A DNA stretch of 64,000 bases from Aerococcaceae bacterium NML190073 (GCA_026131555.1 JAMXJH010000001.1:186001-250000), one strand, 5' to 3'; positions 50,129 through 58,973 are shown, counted from the first letter of the stretch. The notes: a model not told the origin generated them from the letters alone. Translations and numbers: made by a program.

Positions 50129-50157
50129 ATCTTAACGAAGTTAAGAAGCGGTTGCAA
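50129..50157 (-). promoter_or_regulatory. Promoter of the CAP-domain gene with overlapping dyad
   Basis: Minus strand TTGCAA, 17-base spacer, TAAGAT. The dyad TCTTAAC-GAA-GTTAAGA (50130-50146) covers the -10 and half of the spacer, a likely repressor site. The rest of the gap to 50429 shows no gene or clear signal. Confidence 0.6.
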
Positions 50158-50429
50158 TTTTTCTGCTGTTTCTTCAAAGAAATTTAAGAATTACCCTCCC
50201 TCTCGCCCCGTTCTTCAAAAAACAAGCAGCAGATTATTCAAATTCAACTACCACAATGCCTTGCTCTCGTCATTGTCACACTGCCGCGTTCAAATTTTCC
50301 ACCTTATAAACCAAATGTCCGCCTCTTATAATGACCTCATCATAGAATTTCTTTGCGCTATGTAACGATTCTTCAAATTATTGATAACACAGCCTGCCTA
50401 CTTGATCGCATATCGCTTTCCCTCTTAAC

Positions 50430-50479
50430 AAAAAAATTCAAACTCTTCTTTTCATACACGGATGATAAAAGAGTTTGAA
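50430..50479 (-). terminator. Terminator of ogt
   Basis: Minus strand TTCAAACTCTT and AAGAGTTTGAA arms followed by seven T, 10 bases beyond the ogt stop. Confidence 0.85.
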
Positions 50480-50489
50480 TCACTGCATC

Positions 50490-51005
50490 TTATGAATGTG
50501 TCGACTCAATTGCCAACAATAGACGTTTCATTGCCAAACCGCCGCTAAACCCACCTAATGCCCCAGATTTAGCGAGCACACGATGACAAGGCACGACAAT
50601 TGTCAGCGGATTTTTGCCGATGGCAGAACCGGTTGCTCTCACAGCACGTGGACGGCCAACTTTTTGCGCGACGGCTGAATAATTAGACGTTTCGCCATAG
50701 GAAATCTCACACAGTGCCCGCCAAACAGCTTGCTGAAATGCCGTCCCTTTCAAAAAAACAATCGGAAACTCAAATTTGTGTCGCTTGCCTTCTAAATATT
50801 CTAACAATTGAGTAGCATAGACGCTATCTCTACCTTGATGCGCCTGCCAATGCCAACGGTTATCCGAATCAAACCACGCACGCATCGACTCAATTGTACT
50901 ATTGAAGCTTCCGACACAAGCCAATCCTTCTGAAGTGTAAGCTAGAGGCAAAGTCATCTCTTGCCACTGCACAACTTGATAAAACAGATGAATGTCCTTT
51001 GCCAA
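50490..51005 (-). CDS. ogt: Methylated-DNA--protein-cysteine methyltransferase
   Basis: Suicide DNA-repair enzyme removing O6-alkyl groups from guanine. The acceptor motif IVVPCHRVLAKSGALGGFSGG is complete (written here as PCHRVLA with GGFSGG), as is the recognition helix YGETSNYSAVAQKVGRPRAVRATGSA. The 171-residue length is usual for Ogt. It probably begins at a TTG (51003-51005) behind GGAAGTGGG. It lies just behind the polysaccharide deacetylase gene, same strand, likely co-transcribed. Confidence 0.94.
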   Translation of the reverse strand: MAKDIHLFYQVVQWQEMTLPLAYTSEGLACVGSFNSTIESMRAWFDSDNRWHWQAHQGRDSVYATQLLEYLEGKRHKFEFPIVFLKGTAFQQAVWRALCEISYGETSNYSAVAQKVGRPRAVRATGSAIGKNPLTIVVPCHRVLAKSGALGGFSGGLAMKRLLLAIESTHS

Positions 51006-51029
51006 CGCTGCCCACTTCCTTTCTCTTAT

Positions 51030-51905
51030 CTACGGCGCCAACGGTTCCGTACTGTTCTCTTGGCGAATAATCAGATACGGATCAACAATATGATATCCTT
51101 GCTTGCGGTAACCATCAATTAGACGGTCGAGCGCATCAGCAGTCCAAGGTAAATCATGCATAAGAATATTCGCACCCGAATGTAAATACACATTATCTAG
51201 CGAAATCTCCGCCAAAGCAGTCCCTTCTTGATATTCGTCCATCCAATCATAACCGAATGACCAAGCCATCAATTGCAAATCCAACTCATTACAAATATGA
51301 ATCGTATCAAAGTTGAATTTCCCAAAAGGCGGTCTGAACCAACGCACTTTTTCGCCGGTAATTTCGTAAATCAGTCGGTTAGTTTCTTCAATTTCAGCAT
51401 ATTGTTCCTCATACGTCAACTCACGCAAATTCGGGTGTGTTTGCGTATGATTCCCAATTTCAAATCCCATTTCATGCACGCGCTTCAGCAAATCGCGCCC
51501 TTCTTCACTCAGTAAATACATTCCATTTGCCAAGAAGATAGCATTCACATCTTTTGCTTTGAGTGTTTCCGCCATGCGAATAATATGGCTGTCCGGCAAT
51601 TGCGGCACATCATCAAACGTAAATAATACAACATTAGGCGATGAGTTTTCATCTAACGGCATTACTTCAGAAGAAACATCGGGATCATCATGAATATAAT
51701 ACGCAAATCCTTCTTCGTTCGGTTGTGCGTACACCGTATAATCTGTTGTTGCACGACGCACATTATCCATTCGTTTCTCCTCGTTACTTGCTTGCGACTC
51801 CAAAATAATCGTTGAGCTACTTTCCACACTTTGCTCCTGCTTTTGTTCTGTCGCACGACAGCCCGCCAACAATAACAGACTCATTATAATTAGCTTGCCC
51901 TTCAT
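51030..51905 (-). CDS. Polysaccharide deacetylase lipoprotein
   Basis: Secreted NodB-domain protein with a true lipobox in IMSLLLLAGCRATEQ (Cys16) and a Ser/Gln-rich linker. A NodB fold begins at VLFTFDDVPQLPDSH (metal Asp pair), continues through EIGNHTQTHPNLREL (His pair) and WFRPPFGKFNFDT and ends with LMHDLPWTADALDRLIDG. It likely removes N-acetyl groups from peptidoglycan or a surface polysaccharide. Lysozyme resistance by PgdA-type enzymes is a family precedent. The gene heads a two-gene unit with ogt. Confidence 0.93.
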   Translation of the reverse strand: MKGKLIIMSLLLLAGCRATEQKQEQSVESSSTIILESQASNEEKRMDNVRRATTDYTVYAQPNEEGFAYYIHDDPDVSSEVMPLDENSSPNVVLFTFDDVPQLPDSHIIRMAETLKAKDVNAIFLANGMYLLSEEGRDLLKRVHEMGFEIGNHTQTHPNLRELTYEEQYAEIEETNRLIYEITGEKVRWFRPPFGKFNFDTIHICNELDLQLMAWSFGYDWMDEYQEGTALAEISLDNVYLHSGANILMHDLPWTADALDRLIDGYRKQGYHIVDPYLIIRQENSTEPLAP

Positions 51906-51965
51906 CTCTCTACTCCCATTCCTCTATTTTTTCTATTCAATTATACCGAGATTGCTTGTCATTGT

Positions 51966-52625
51966 CTATTCTCCTTGGTAAAAAAATACTCGCCACTTAA
52001 CGGAATAACTGCATTTAACCCGCGGTAAAAATCGCTCTACACGCGCATCTGAGTGGAAAGGAATACTCCATAAGCGGTGTGATTGATGAGTTACCTCGCC
52101 TGTATTGAAGATAAAATGTGCATCGGATACAAGCGGCGCCTGCCATTCACCTCTATCTTCTGACTGTATCTCTTCCAATAAGGTAAATCCATCCGCTTCG
52201 ATTTGAAGGCGAAGCAACTCACTGGACATCGCATGCTCCACCTCAAAGTCTCCGTCCAAAACTTCGATTGTTTGTTCAAACACAACAATATGCCCGTCGT
52301 CCATCTGTAACGCACCCATTTGATAAGTTTCTTCTGTCAACCAAGTGAAAGATGCCGTACCAAAACGTTGATCAAATTGCGCAGCTTGCACCTCTCGGAT
52401 ATGTCGTTCCCATTGTGTTGCTAATGTTTCGGGTGATGGCGTCAGTTGAGCACGAGTTAATAACACCTGAATCGAAGCAACATAATGCTGTTGAAAAAGA
52501 CGATAATGTTGCATATTCAGTTGATTGAGGCGCAGTAAACCCATATAAACGATTTGACTGATAACCAGAAAGATAAAGACGATTGGCAACGCCATACCTC
52601 TCCGATTCAAATTAGCTTTCTTCAT
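51966..52625 (-). CDS. comGG: Competence pseudopilus protein ComGG-like
   Basis: Last gene of the comG operon (219 residues, longer than the usual 100-150). The N-terminal anchor MALPIVFIFLVISQIVYMGL lacks a canonical prepilin GFTLxE site, as ComGG-type proteins do. The rest is polar with VLDGDFEVEHAMSSELLR. It overlaps comGF by 14 bases. Assigned from position and anchor type. A minor pseudopilin for DNA uptake is expected. Confidence 0.8.
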   Translation of the reverse strand: MKKANLNRRGMALPIVFIFLVISQIVYMGLLRLNQLNMQHYRLFQQHYVASIQVLLTRAQLTPSPETLATQWERHIREVQAAQFDQRFGTASFTWLTEETYQMGALQMDDGHIVVFEQTIEVLDGDFEVEHAMSSELLRLQIEADGFTLLEEIQSEDRGEWQAPLVSDAHFIFNTGEVTHQSHRLWSIPFHSDARVERFLPRVKCSYSVKWRVFFYQGE

Positions 52626-53064
52626 CTGCTACCTCCAAATAAATCGAACCGCTGAACACTTGTCCATTATCAAATTCCACCACTATCGCCAAGAAAGGCG
52701 CATCATACCCTATCTGCCACCCACGCACCTCATACAAAAACGGTTGATACCCTCTAATCTTGTAGATTTTATGATTTTTGTGTAGCATCGTAAAGTTCTG
52801 TCCTGTACGGTCACGAATAACGAATCGATCGTTCTCAACAGCTACCAATCGATAGTCCGCCATTTCTTGCTCTAAGACGGCGAGAAATTGATACCATCTC
52901 GCTGTGTAGTCCGTTCGAATCGCCTCATCGATTTGTCGATAAGACTGGACCGCCAACAACAAGGCTTGCATAATCAACCCGATGACAAATAAGCTGACAA
53001 CACATTCTAAGAGTGTGAAGCCTCGTTTACTCTTGTATTTTTTCCAACGAAACATCCCATTCAC
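52612..53064 (-). CDS. comGF: Minor pseudopilin ComGF
   Basis: Prepilin-like start KRGFTLLECVVSLFVIGLIM (cleavage after Gly, hydrophobic helix) and a beta-rich C-terminal domain with RTDYTARWYQFLAVLEQEM and RFVIRDRTGQNFTML. The start is either the GTG at 53064 (GAGG 6 bases upstream) or the ATG at 53055. It overlaps comGE by 38 bases and comGG by 14, as is normal in comG operons. Confidence 0.88.
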   Translation of the reverse strand: MNGMFRWKKYKSKRGFTLLECVVSLFVIGLIMQALLLAVQSYRQIDEAIRTDYTARWYQFLAVLEQEMADYRLVAVENDRFVIRDRTGQNFTMLHKNHKIYKIRGYQPFLYEVRGWQIGYDAPFLAIVVEFDNGQVFSGSIYLEVADEES

Positions 53065-53377
53065 TTCCGTCCTCAAAGATAATGTGACATGCGCTCGCAT
53101 CACAAGCAAAAAAAGTCACCCGCTGCCGATGAAGTTGTGCATAATTTGCTTGAAGTTGCTCTTTCAGTTGTGTCTTTTGTACGGGAGGCATATCCGATCG
53201 CAACTCAATCGCCGCCAATTCATAGAATAAACGCCATTGTGCTGTATACAACTGCTCTGCTTTCAAGCGTCCTAATTCAGGATAGAATGCTGGCAAATAA
53301 AGCATAAGCATTAAGCTAATCAATACAAAAGCGACAAACGACTCCACTAAACTAAAGCCTGCCTTATTTAATTTCAA
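53027..53377 (-). CDS. comGE: Minor pseudopilin ComGE
   Basis: A short prepilin leader KLNKAGFSLVESFVAFVLIS is followed by about 85 polar residues. The TTG at 53377 (GGGAG 8 bases upstream) gives MKLNKAGF, a typical leader; a GTG at 53386 is the alternative. It contains C-terminal FFACDASACHIIFEDGSEW with a Cys pair. It overlaps its neighbours on both sides within the operon. Confidence 0.85.
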   Translation of the reverse strand: MKLNKAGFSLVESFVAFVLISLMLMLYLPAFYPELGRLKAEQLYTAQWRLFYELAAIELRSDMPPVQKTQLKEQLQANYAQLHRQRVTFFACDASACHIIFEDGSEWDVSLEKIQE

Positions 53378-53762
53378 ACTGACCACTCCCGATTTGCATT
53401 ACAATTCGCCGAATATGTTGTGTCGGCACATGCTCCAATACTATCGTCCTAAAGTAACTGACATGCCCGTTCGGTAAATAATCAAAGGCAAAAGGCGTTT
53501 GAACTTGCCAGCCCGTCGGCAATTCTAACTGTCGATTGCCGAAGCGTACCTCTCCCGAACCGTCGAACTCCACTCGCACCGGCACCTGTTGCAAAATAGC
53601 TACTTCCTGCGCATAGTTCAACTCGCTACGCAACTGGTCAAAAAAGATACGTTCCTCCAAAGGTATGAAATCAGTCGTCGGGCGAAATGCGATGACAGAT
53701 AAAGCCATCCCAACCAATAGAAGAACAATGACCGACTCAATGAGGCTGAAACCACGTTTCAT
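53364..53762 (-). CDS. comGD: Minor pseudopilin ComGD
   Basis: The type IV pilin-like N-terminus MKRGFSLIESVIVLLLVGMA (cleavage after Gly4) is followed by a 105-residue globular part (QEVAILQQVPVRVEFDGSGE). The ATG overlaps the comGC stop (TAGATG). It forms the pseudopilus tip with ComGE, ComGF and ComGG for binding DNA. Confidence 0.92.
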   Translation of the reverse strand: MKRGFSLIESVIVLLLVGMALSVIAFRPTTDFIPLEERIFFDQLRSELNYAQEVAILQQVPVRVEFDGSGEVRFGNRQLELPTGWQVQTPFAFDYLPNGHVSYFRTIVLEHVPTQHIRRIVMQIGSGQFEIK

Positions 53763-54098
53763 CTATTCTACCGCAATCGGCACAGAGATAGCGGAGTCTT
53801 TGCCAATTTCCAGTAGACGGGTGGCTTCATCGACTTGTTTAGCAGTTAAATAACCTTCCGCTTGCAGTTCGGTTAAAGTCACATTGTCATCTTGCTCAAC
53901 AAGCTTGTACGTGTTCACTTGTGTTTCCACGATTTGTGCAATATTTCGTTTCGCTTGAGTTTCGATTTTGTCTTTCTGTCCGGTGATATTCGGCATAATA
54001 ATCGCCATTAAGATTCCGACGATAATCAGGACTATTAACATCTCTAGAAGTGTAAATGCCTTGTTGTTAACTCTTTTCATTTTGTTCCATTTCTTCAT
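53763..54098 (-). CDS. comGC: Major pseudopilin ComGC
   Basis: Major subunit of the competence pilus (111 residues): leader MKKWNKMKRVNNKAFTLLEM, then a hydrophobic helix VLIIVGILMAIIMPN and NIAQIVETQVNTYKL, the ComGC signature. Cleavage by ComC would fall after Ala, before Phe. GGAGG precedes the ATG at 54098. It forms the filament that pulls DNA to the membrane. Confidence 0.94.
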   Translation of the reverse strand: MKKWNKMKRVNNKAFTLLEMLIVLIIVGILMAIIMPNITGQKDKIETQAKRNIAQIVETQVNTYKLVEQDDNVTLTELQAEGYLTAKQVDEATRLLEIGKDSAISVPIAVE

Positions 54099-54120
54099 AA
54101 AAAATTCCTCCTTTTCCTAA

Positions 54121-55203
54121 TTAGAAGCCGTCCATTGTTAACATCGGTAACAACATCATCAAGTACATTGCCAATACAAGAACAGCAATCAAGATGAACA
54201 GAATCGGCTGGACATAAGCCAATTTTTTGCTTAAATCCGTGAGCAGGTCATTCAATAGTTTATCGGCATACACCAAGCATTTGGAAGCCGTCTGGCTCGT
54301 CAGTTCGCCTTGATAAACAACCATCGCGAATTCTCGCGTAAAGATACCGCAAGATTCCAATGCAGCTGTTAATGCGTGCCCTCGCGCCAGTTCCCGCCAT
54401 AAGAATTGCGCCATCTCCGCCAAAAAAGGGTCAACCGGATATTGAATCAACACATCGAGCAATTGCTGCAACGAATAGCCCGCTTCAAAAAAGTACCCTA
54501 ATTCTTTCGCCACTTTGTACGTACAAAACCAGCGACACCATTTTTGACTAAACGGGAGGCGACACAATAGGCGATAACGCTTAAAGTAGCTAATGCGCAT
54601 TAAATACACATCAAGCGCGGTGAGAATGATGATGAATACAGCAGTAGTCGTGATAAGTATTTGCGGTAAATACGTAAAAAACCACACTAAACCTTGTACG
54701 AGCAAGTTCTCCTCGTAGACGCGCGGGCTGATGAAACTCATAATATGCGGCAACATGAAATTTCGCATGCCGAACAACAGCGCCACTAAAAACACACCCA
54801 TCAGTAAGGGGTAACTCAATAGGCGAATTATTTTGTGACGGTAATCGTGCATTCGTTGCAAATGCGCCGCATTATCTTTTAGCGCTTGAATGAAGCGTCC
54901 TTGGCGTTGTGCATAAAACAGCTGCGCAACAACAGGCACACCGTATCCGAGCGGTTGGATACATTTTTCAAAAGGTTCGCCTTTACCTAATTGCGCTAAC
55001 ACACCTTGCAAAAGCGCGCGACTATCCGGCATCAGTAACTGCATAAAATCTAGCGCCTGATTCAAAGAAAAGCCCTGTTCAAGCAATTCAGCAAGCGTCT
55101 TTAAGAAGTACGCATGATATTTCTTCGGTAATTTCATTGCTGTTGACTTGCGAGCGCTATTCCACTTCAAAATGTTCAAAAGTCGCTGTATCAATGTAGC
55201 CAT
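54121..55203 (-). CDS. comGB: Competence pilus inner-membrane platform protein ComGB
   Basis: PilC/GspF family, 360 residues, with two cytoplasmic GspF domains (KTLAELLEQGFSLNQALDFM and AKELGYFFEAGYSLQQLLDV) and three hydrophobic segments (about 136-156, 183-206, and the C-terminal VLVLAMYLMMLLPML). It anchors the pilus base and couples the ComGA ATPase. It overlaps comGA by 47 bases. Confidence 0.95.
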   Translation of the reverse strand: MATLIQRLLNILKWNSARKSTAMKLPKKYHAYFLKTLAELLEQGFSLNQALDFMQLLMPDSRALLQGVLAQLGKGEPFEKCIQPLGYGVPVVAQLFYAQRQGRFIQALKDNAAHLQRMHDYRHKIIRLLSYPLLMGVFLVALLFGMRNFMLPHIMSFISPRVYEENLLVQGLVWFFTYLPQILITTTAVFIIILTALDVYLMRISYFKRYRLLCRLPFSQKWCRWFCTYKVAKELGYFFEAGYSLQQLLDVLIQYPVDPFLAEMAQFLWRELARGHALTAALESCGIFTREFAMVVYQGELTSQTASKCLVYADKLLNDLLTDLSKKLAYVQPILFILIAVLVLAMYLMMLLPMLTMDGF

Positions 55204-56209
55204 ACGCCCACGCCTTTCTGAGTTTTTCGTTGAGAGTTTGATAAGCAGCCACTTGTTGCCCCTGACCTACCACTTGCTGAAGCGCACTTCCGACCAATAT
55301 TTCAAGCAACGCGTAACGTTTAGCTTCAATCGCCAATGCCGTACAAGCTTTATTGCAGACACCCGCACACTGCACGCAGAATCGTGGGACGAGCCGTTGC
55401 GACACAACGCCGATGAGCGTTTGACGCAACTGTTCGTCGCTGACTCCTAATTCTTGCAGACGCGCGATAACGCCGCGGACGTTTTTGGCATGGATGGTCG
55501 CAATCATCAAATGCCCGGTCAATGCGCCACGAATCACCATGCGCGCTGTTTGCGAATCGCGAATTTCACCAATCATCAGAATGTCGGGATGGTGTCGTAA
55601 GGACGCCTTAATCAGCGCATCATATGTAATACCCGCTCGTTCGTTCACTTCCGTTTGCAAAAAACTTTCCTCATAAATTTCGACCGGATCTTCCATCGTA
55701 ATCACTTGCATGGTGTCGCTTGCCATACGCTCTCTTAGCAGTTGATAAATTGTTGTTGTCTTGCCTGAACCAACCGGCCCCGAGAACAATAGCAACCCGC
55801 TCTTACGCCGAACTAAACGCCGCAACACTTCAATATCCTTTGGAAAATACGTCTGCACCCGCGTGGCGATTTGCTTATGCTGCCGAATCAAACGAATGAC
55901 CAAAGACTCCAAAAGGAGTACATTCGTAATCGTTGAAAAACGCATTTCCAAATTGCAACCTTCGATCTCCAAATGCGCCGCACCCGACTGTGGCTTACGT
56001 TTCTCCCCGACATCCATATTAGCTAGAAACTTGAAGTAACTGATAAGTCTTTTACCCCATTCCAACGACTCCTGGCGCAACTGCTCCAAACGCCCATTGA
56101 TGCGCAAGTAAATCACATAGGTTTGTTTCTCCGGCAAAATATGGACATCCGATACCCCGACACGCAACGCTTCTTGAATTAAACGGCGTGCATCTGCTTC
56201 AATATTCAT
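55157..56209 (-). CDS. comGA: Competence pilus assembly ATPase ComGA
   Basis: Traffic ATPase of the GspE family, 350 residues. Walker A is LLFSGPVGSGKTTTIYQLL, the Asp boxes are VITMEDPVEIYEE and LMIGEIRD, and Walker B-like and His-box LTGHLMIATIHAKN follow. Late CxxC pairs (FCVQCAGVC) may bind zinc, as in GspE. The ATG at 56209 is set by GGGAG upstream. First gene of the operon, divergent from rpoY over a 127 bp region with two direct repeats. Confidence 0.96.
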   Translation of the reverse strand: MNIEADARRLIQEALRVGVSDVHILPEKQTYVIYLRINGRLEQLRQESLEWGKRLISYFKFLANMDVGEKRKPQSGAAHLEIEGCNLEMRFSTITNVLLLESLVIRLIRQHKQIATRVQTYFPKDIEVLRRLVRRKSGLLLFSGPVGSGKTTTIYQLLRERMASDTMQVITMEDPVEIYEESFLQTEVNERAGITYDALIKASLRHHPDILMIGEIRDSQTARMVIRGALTGHLMIATIHAKNVRGVIARLQELGVSDEQLRQTLIGVVSQRLVPRFCVQCAGVCNKACTALAIEAKRYALLEILVGSALQQVVGQGQQVAAYQTLNEKLRKAWAYGYIDTATFEHFEVE

Positions 56210-56274
56210 TTTAATCACTCCCAGTTATATATACGATAATGGGTGAAAAAATCATTTTTGTTCTGAATATACTT

Positions 56275-56328
56275 GGCGTACAAAATATGTTAAAATAGCA
56301 GGTGACGTACAAAAATAGTAAAAAGGAG
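56275..56328 (+). repeat. Imperfect direct repeats in the comGA-rpoY intergenic region
   Basis: GGCGTACAAAATATGTTAAAA at 56275 and GACGTACAAAAATAGTAAAAA at 56304 recur at 29 bases (given here in full only as short parts: GCGTACAAAA and ACGTACAAAA). They overlap the rpoY extended -10 (TG-T-TAAAAT at 56289-56296) and could bind a regulator. Confidence 0.55.
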
Positions 56329-56336
56329 TATTATAT

Positions 56337-56564
56337 ATGATAACTTTCAAAGTAATGTACCAAGAAACTAAAGACCAAGTGCCGACACGCGAGAACACAA
56401 AGGCGCTTTATTTACAAGCAACTAATCTCGTTGACGCACGCGCTAAATTAGCAAGCAAGCAACCATACAGCGATTATAATATCGAGTTCATTCAAGAACT
56501 GACGCCTGCTCATTTAGCTTATGAACAAGAAAGTGTAACCGACTTTCATTTAGAGGATTTATAA
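56337..56564 (+). CDS. rpoY: RNA polymerase epsilon subunit
   Basis: Small RNA polymerase auxiliary subunit (75 residues) of the DUF1447/YkzG family. It begins MITFKVMYQETKDQVPTREN and continues TKALYLQATNLVDARAKLAS and YNIEFIQELTPAHLAYEQE. It sits 3 bp before rnjA, its constant Firmicutes neighbour. AAAGGAG precedes the ATG. Confidence 0.96.
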   Translation: MITFKVMYQETKDQVPTRENTKALYLQATNLVDARAKLASKQPYSDYNIEFIQELTPAHLAYEQESVTDFHLEDL

Positions 56565-56567
56565 TCC

Positions 56568-58289
56568 ATGTCAGTTAATTTGAAGAATAACGAAACCGGC
56601 GTTTTTGCGCTGGGAGGACTGGGCGAAATTGGAAAGAACATGTATGGAGTTCAATTCCAAGATGAAATTATCTTGCTAGATTGCGGGATAATGTTCCCAG
56701 AAGATGACCTATTAGGAATTGATTATGTTATCCCGGATTACCAATACTTATTACAAAATCGTAGCAAAGTGAAAGCTCTTATCATCAGTCATGGACACGA
56801 AGATCATATCGGTGGTATCCCGTTCTTACTGCAACAAATCAATGTGCCGATTTATGCCGGTAAATTAGCGAGCTCACTTATCCGAAATAAATTGAACGAA
56901 CGCGGCTTATTGCGCGACGCTGAAATTCACGAAATTGACGAAGATTCCGTCATTCGTTTCCGAAAAACAACTGTAAGTTTCTATCTGACAACGCACAGTA
57001 TTCCAGAAGCCTACGGCATCGTCGTGAAGACGCCACCGGGAAATATCGTCTTCACCGGTGACTATAAATTCGACTTTACACCGGTCGGTAAACCCGCTGA
57101 CTTGCACAAAATGGCACGCATCGGCGAAGAAGGTGTCCTCGTCCTATTGGGGGACAGCACCAATGCTGAAATTCCGACCTTCACCAAGTCAGAAAAGGTT
57201 GTCGGACAATCGATCAAAAACATCATTCAACGAGTGAGCGGGCGCGTGATTTTTGCGACATTTGCGTCGAATGTATCTCGTTTGCAACAAGTCGCGCAAA
57301 CCGCCAGAGAAACCGGGCGTAAGATTGCTGTTTTCGGACGGAGCATGGAAGCTGCGATTAAGACAGGGCGCGAATTAGGTTACATTGAAGATGAGAATAA
57401 TGATTTATTCATAGACGGACGCGACTTGGATCAATATCCAGCTGAGCAAATGATTATTTTGTGTACGGGTTCCCAAGGTGAACCAATGGCTGCTTTGAGT
57501 CGCATTGCGAATGGTACACACCGCCAAATCGCAATCCAACCGAATGATACGGTCATTTTTTCCAGCTCGCCAATTCCAGGGAATACCGTTAGCGTGAATC
57601 GCGTTATCAACCTATTGAGCGAAGCAGGCGCACGCGTCGTACACGGTAGCTTCAACAATATTCATACTTCCGGACACGGTGGGCAACAGGAACAACTCTT
57701 AATGTTGCGCTTGATGAAGCCGAAATACTTCATGCCGGTTCATGGCGAATTCCGCATGCAAAGTATTCAAGCAGACTTGGCACAACAAACCGGCATCCCT
57801 AAAGAACATTGCTTCATTATGGAAAACGGCGAAATGCTCGCCGTCACTGCCGACAGTGCACGTATCGCCGGTAATTTCCCAGCTTCGGATGTTTATGTTG
57901 ACGGCAGCAGCGTCGGCGACATTGGCAACCTTGTCATTCGAGACCGCCGTAATTTGTCAGAAGATGGATTGGTAATTGTGTCGGCAACTTTAGACTATCA
58001 GAATCGCCAGTTAGTCTGCGGACCTGATATTATGTCGCGTGGCTTTATTTACATGAAAGAGTCGGGCGATTGGATTGGTGAAGTGCAACAAGCTTTACGC
58101 GCAGCAATCAACCGTGGTCTGAATGAGAGTGGCACCAATGTGAACGAACGCATTATCCGCGACACGATTTTCCAGACGATTCAACCGATTATTTACGACA
58201 AAACCGAGCGGAAACCGATGATTGTTCCCGTCTTACTGGACATCAATAAAGGCGTGCGTAAACGCCACGAAGTAACAGCCAACAACTAG
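56568..58289 (+). CDS. rnjA: Ribonuclease J1
   Basis: Metallo-beta-lactamase/beta-CASP RNase (573 residues) for mRNA decay and 5' processing. The metal site is ISHGHEDHIGGIPFLL, then TTHSIPEAYG, FTGDYKFDF, LGDSTNAE and VHGEFRMQ; the C-terminal domain starts near residue 450. It is co-transcribed with rpoY and followed by niaR, whose ATG is 12 bp away. Confidence 0.97.
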   Translation: MSVNLKNNETGVFALGGLGEIGKNMYGVQFQDEIILLDCGIMFPEDDLLGIDYVIPDYQYLLQNRSKVKALIISHGHEDHIGGIPFLLQQINVPIYAGKLASSLIRNKLNERGLLRDAEIHEIDEDSVIRFRKTTVSFYLTTHSIPEAYGIVVKTPPGNIVFTGDYKFDFTPVGKPADLHKMARIGEEGVLVLLGDSTNAEIPTFTKSEKVVGQSIKNIIQRVSGRVIFATFASNVSRLQQVAQTARETGRKIAVFGRSMEAAIKTGRELGYIEDENNDLFIDGRDLDQYPAEQMIILCTGSQGEPMAALSRIANGTHRQIAIQPNDTVIFSSSPIPGNTVSVNRVINLLSEAGARVVHGSFNNIHTSGHGGQQEQLLMLRLMKPKYFMPVHGEFRMQSIQADLAQQTGIPKEHCFIMENGEMLAVTADSARIAGNFPASDVYVDGSSVGDIGNLVIRDRRNLSEDGLVIVSATLDYQNRQLVCGPDIMSRGFIYMKESGDWIGEVQQALRAAINRGLNESGTNVNERIIRDTIFQTIQPIIYDKTERKPMIVPVLLDINKGVRKRHEVTANN

Positions 58290-58301
58290 AGGAGTGGTAG
58301 G

Positions 58302-58823
58302 ATGACGGCAACTGAACGTAGACAGCAACTCATCACCCAGTTAGAACAGTCAGCCTCCCCTATAACGGCTACTCAGTTAGCACGACAATATCATGTGACG
58401 CGTCAAATCATCGTGAGCGATATCGCTTTACTCCGTGCCGCAGGACACGATATTCTCGCCACAACTCGTGGCTACTTGCTCAACCGACATACCCCTTCGG
58501 CTTCTGCACGTTACCGCGCAAAAATCGCCTTCCAACACACAGCTGCTGAAATGGAAGCGGAAATGCGCACAATACTCACTTACGGTGGGCATATCGAAAC
58601 CTTAGAAGTCGAACATCCGGTGTACGGCATGATTACAGTCAACTTAAATATTCGAACCTTAGCGGAACTGGAAGCCTTTCTCGCTCAATTTCAAAAGCGA
58701 AACACGGAACTGCTCAGTTCGCTAACCAATGGCATTCACCTACATCAAATTTCTTGTGACAACAACAATCAGTTTGAAGCAATGTTACAAGCCTTGGAGC
58801 AACTGAACATCCTGTTGAAATGA
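58302..58823 (+). CDS. niaR: Niacin-responsive transcriptional repressor (YrxA family)
   Basis: The HTH_11 N-terminus (SPITATQLARQYHVTRQIIV) joins a 3H domain with the three histidines H in GGHIETLEVEHPVYG and GIHLHQISC, a nickel/niacin-binding fold. The 173-residue length is typical of NiaR. It represses niacin transport and NAD synthesis. The adjacent niaX with a matching palindrome in its promoter is an obvious target. AGAGGAGTGGTAGG precedes the ATG. Confidence 0.94.
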   Translation: MTATERRQQLITQLEQSASPITATQLARQYHVTRQIIVSDIALLRAAGHDILATTRGYLLNRHTPSASARYRAKIAFQHTAAEMEAEMRTILTYGGHIETLEVEHPVYGMITVNLNIRTLAELEAFLAQFQKRNTELLSSLTNGIHLHQISCDNNNQFEAMLQALEQLNILLK

Positions 58824-58857
58824 GTATAAACACTACAAAAAGAGCCAATATTCCGTT

Positions 58858-58895
58858 TCAAATAGCCCACAGCTGAAGTTGAGGGCTATTTTTGT
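58858..58895 (+). terminator. Terminator of the rpoY-rnjA-niaR operon
   Basis: AATAGCCC / GGGCTATT stem with a 14-base loop, then TTTGTG; the T-run is short but the stem is strong. It lies between niaR and the niaX promoter. Confidence 0.75.
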
Positions 58896-58911
58896 GTGCT
58901 AGCAAACGGTG

Positions 58912-58940
58912 TTGACAGGTGTATATACACCTTATATAAT
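58912..58940 (+). promoter_or_regulatory. niaX promoter with NiaR-type palindromic operator
   Basis: TTGACA, 17-base spacer and TATAAT, all consensus. The perfect 16-bp palindrome AGGTGTATATACACCT (58917-58932) fills the spacer, so a bound NiaR would block polymerase. The AGGTGT half-site resembles known NiaR sites. Confidence 0.85.
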
Positions 58941-58973
58941 AAGGTTACGTTGAATACAAAGGAGTTATCAAGT

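Noticed and set aside
56210-56336. Streptococcal-type cin-box (TACGAATA) for comGA
   Set aside because: Only a partial match (TACGATAA at 56232) in the wrong orientation for comGA.
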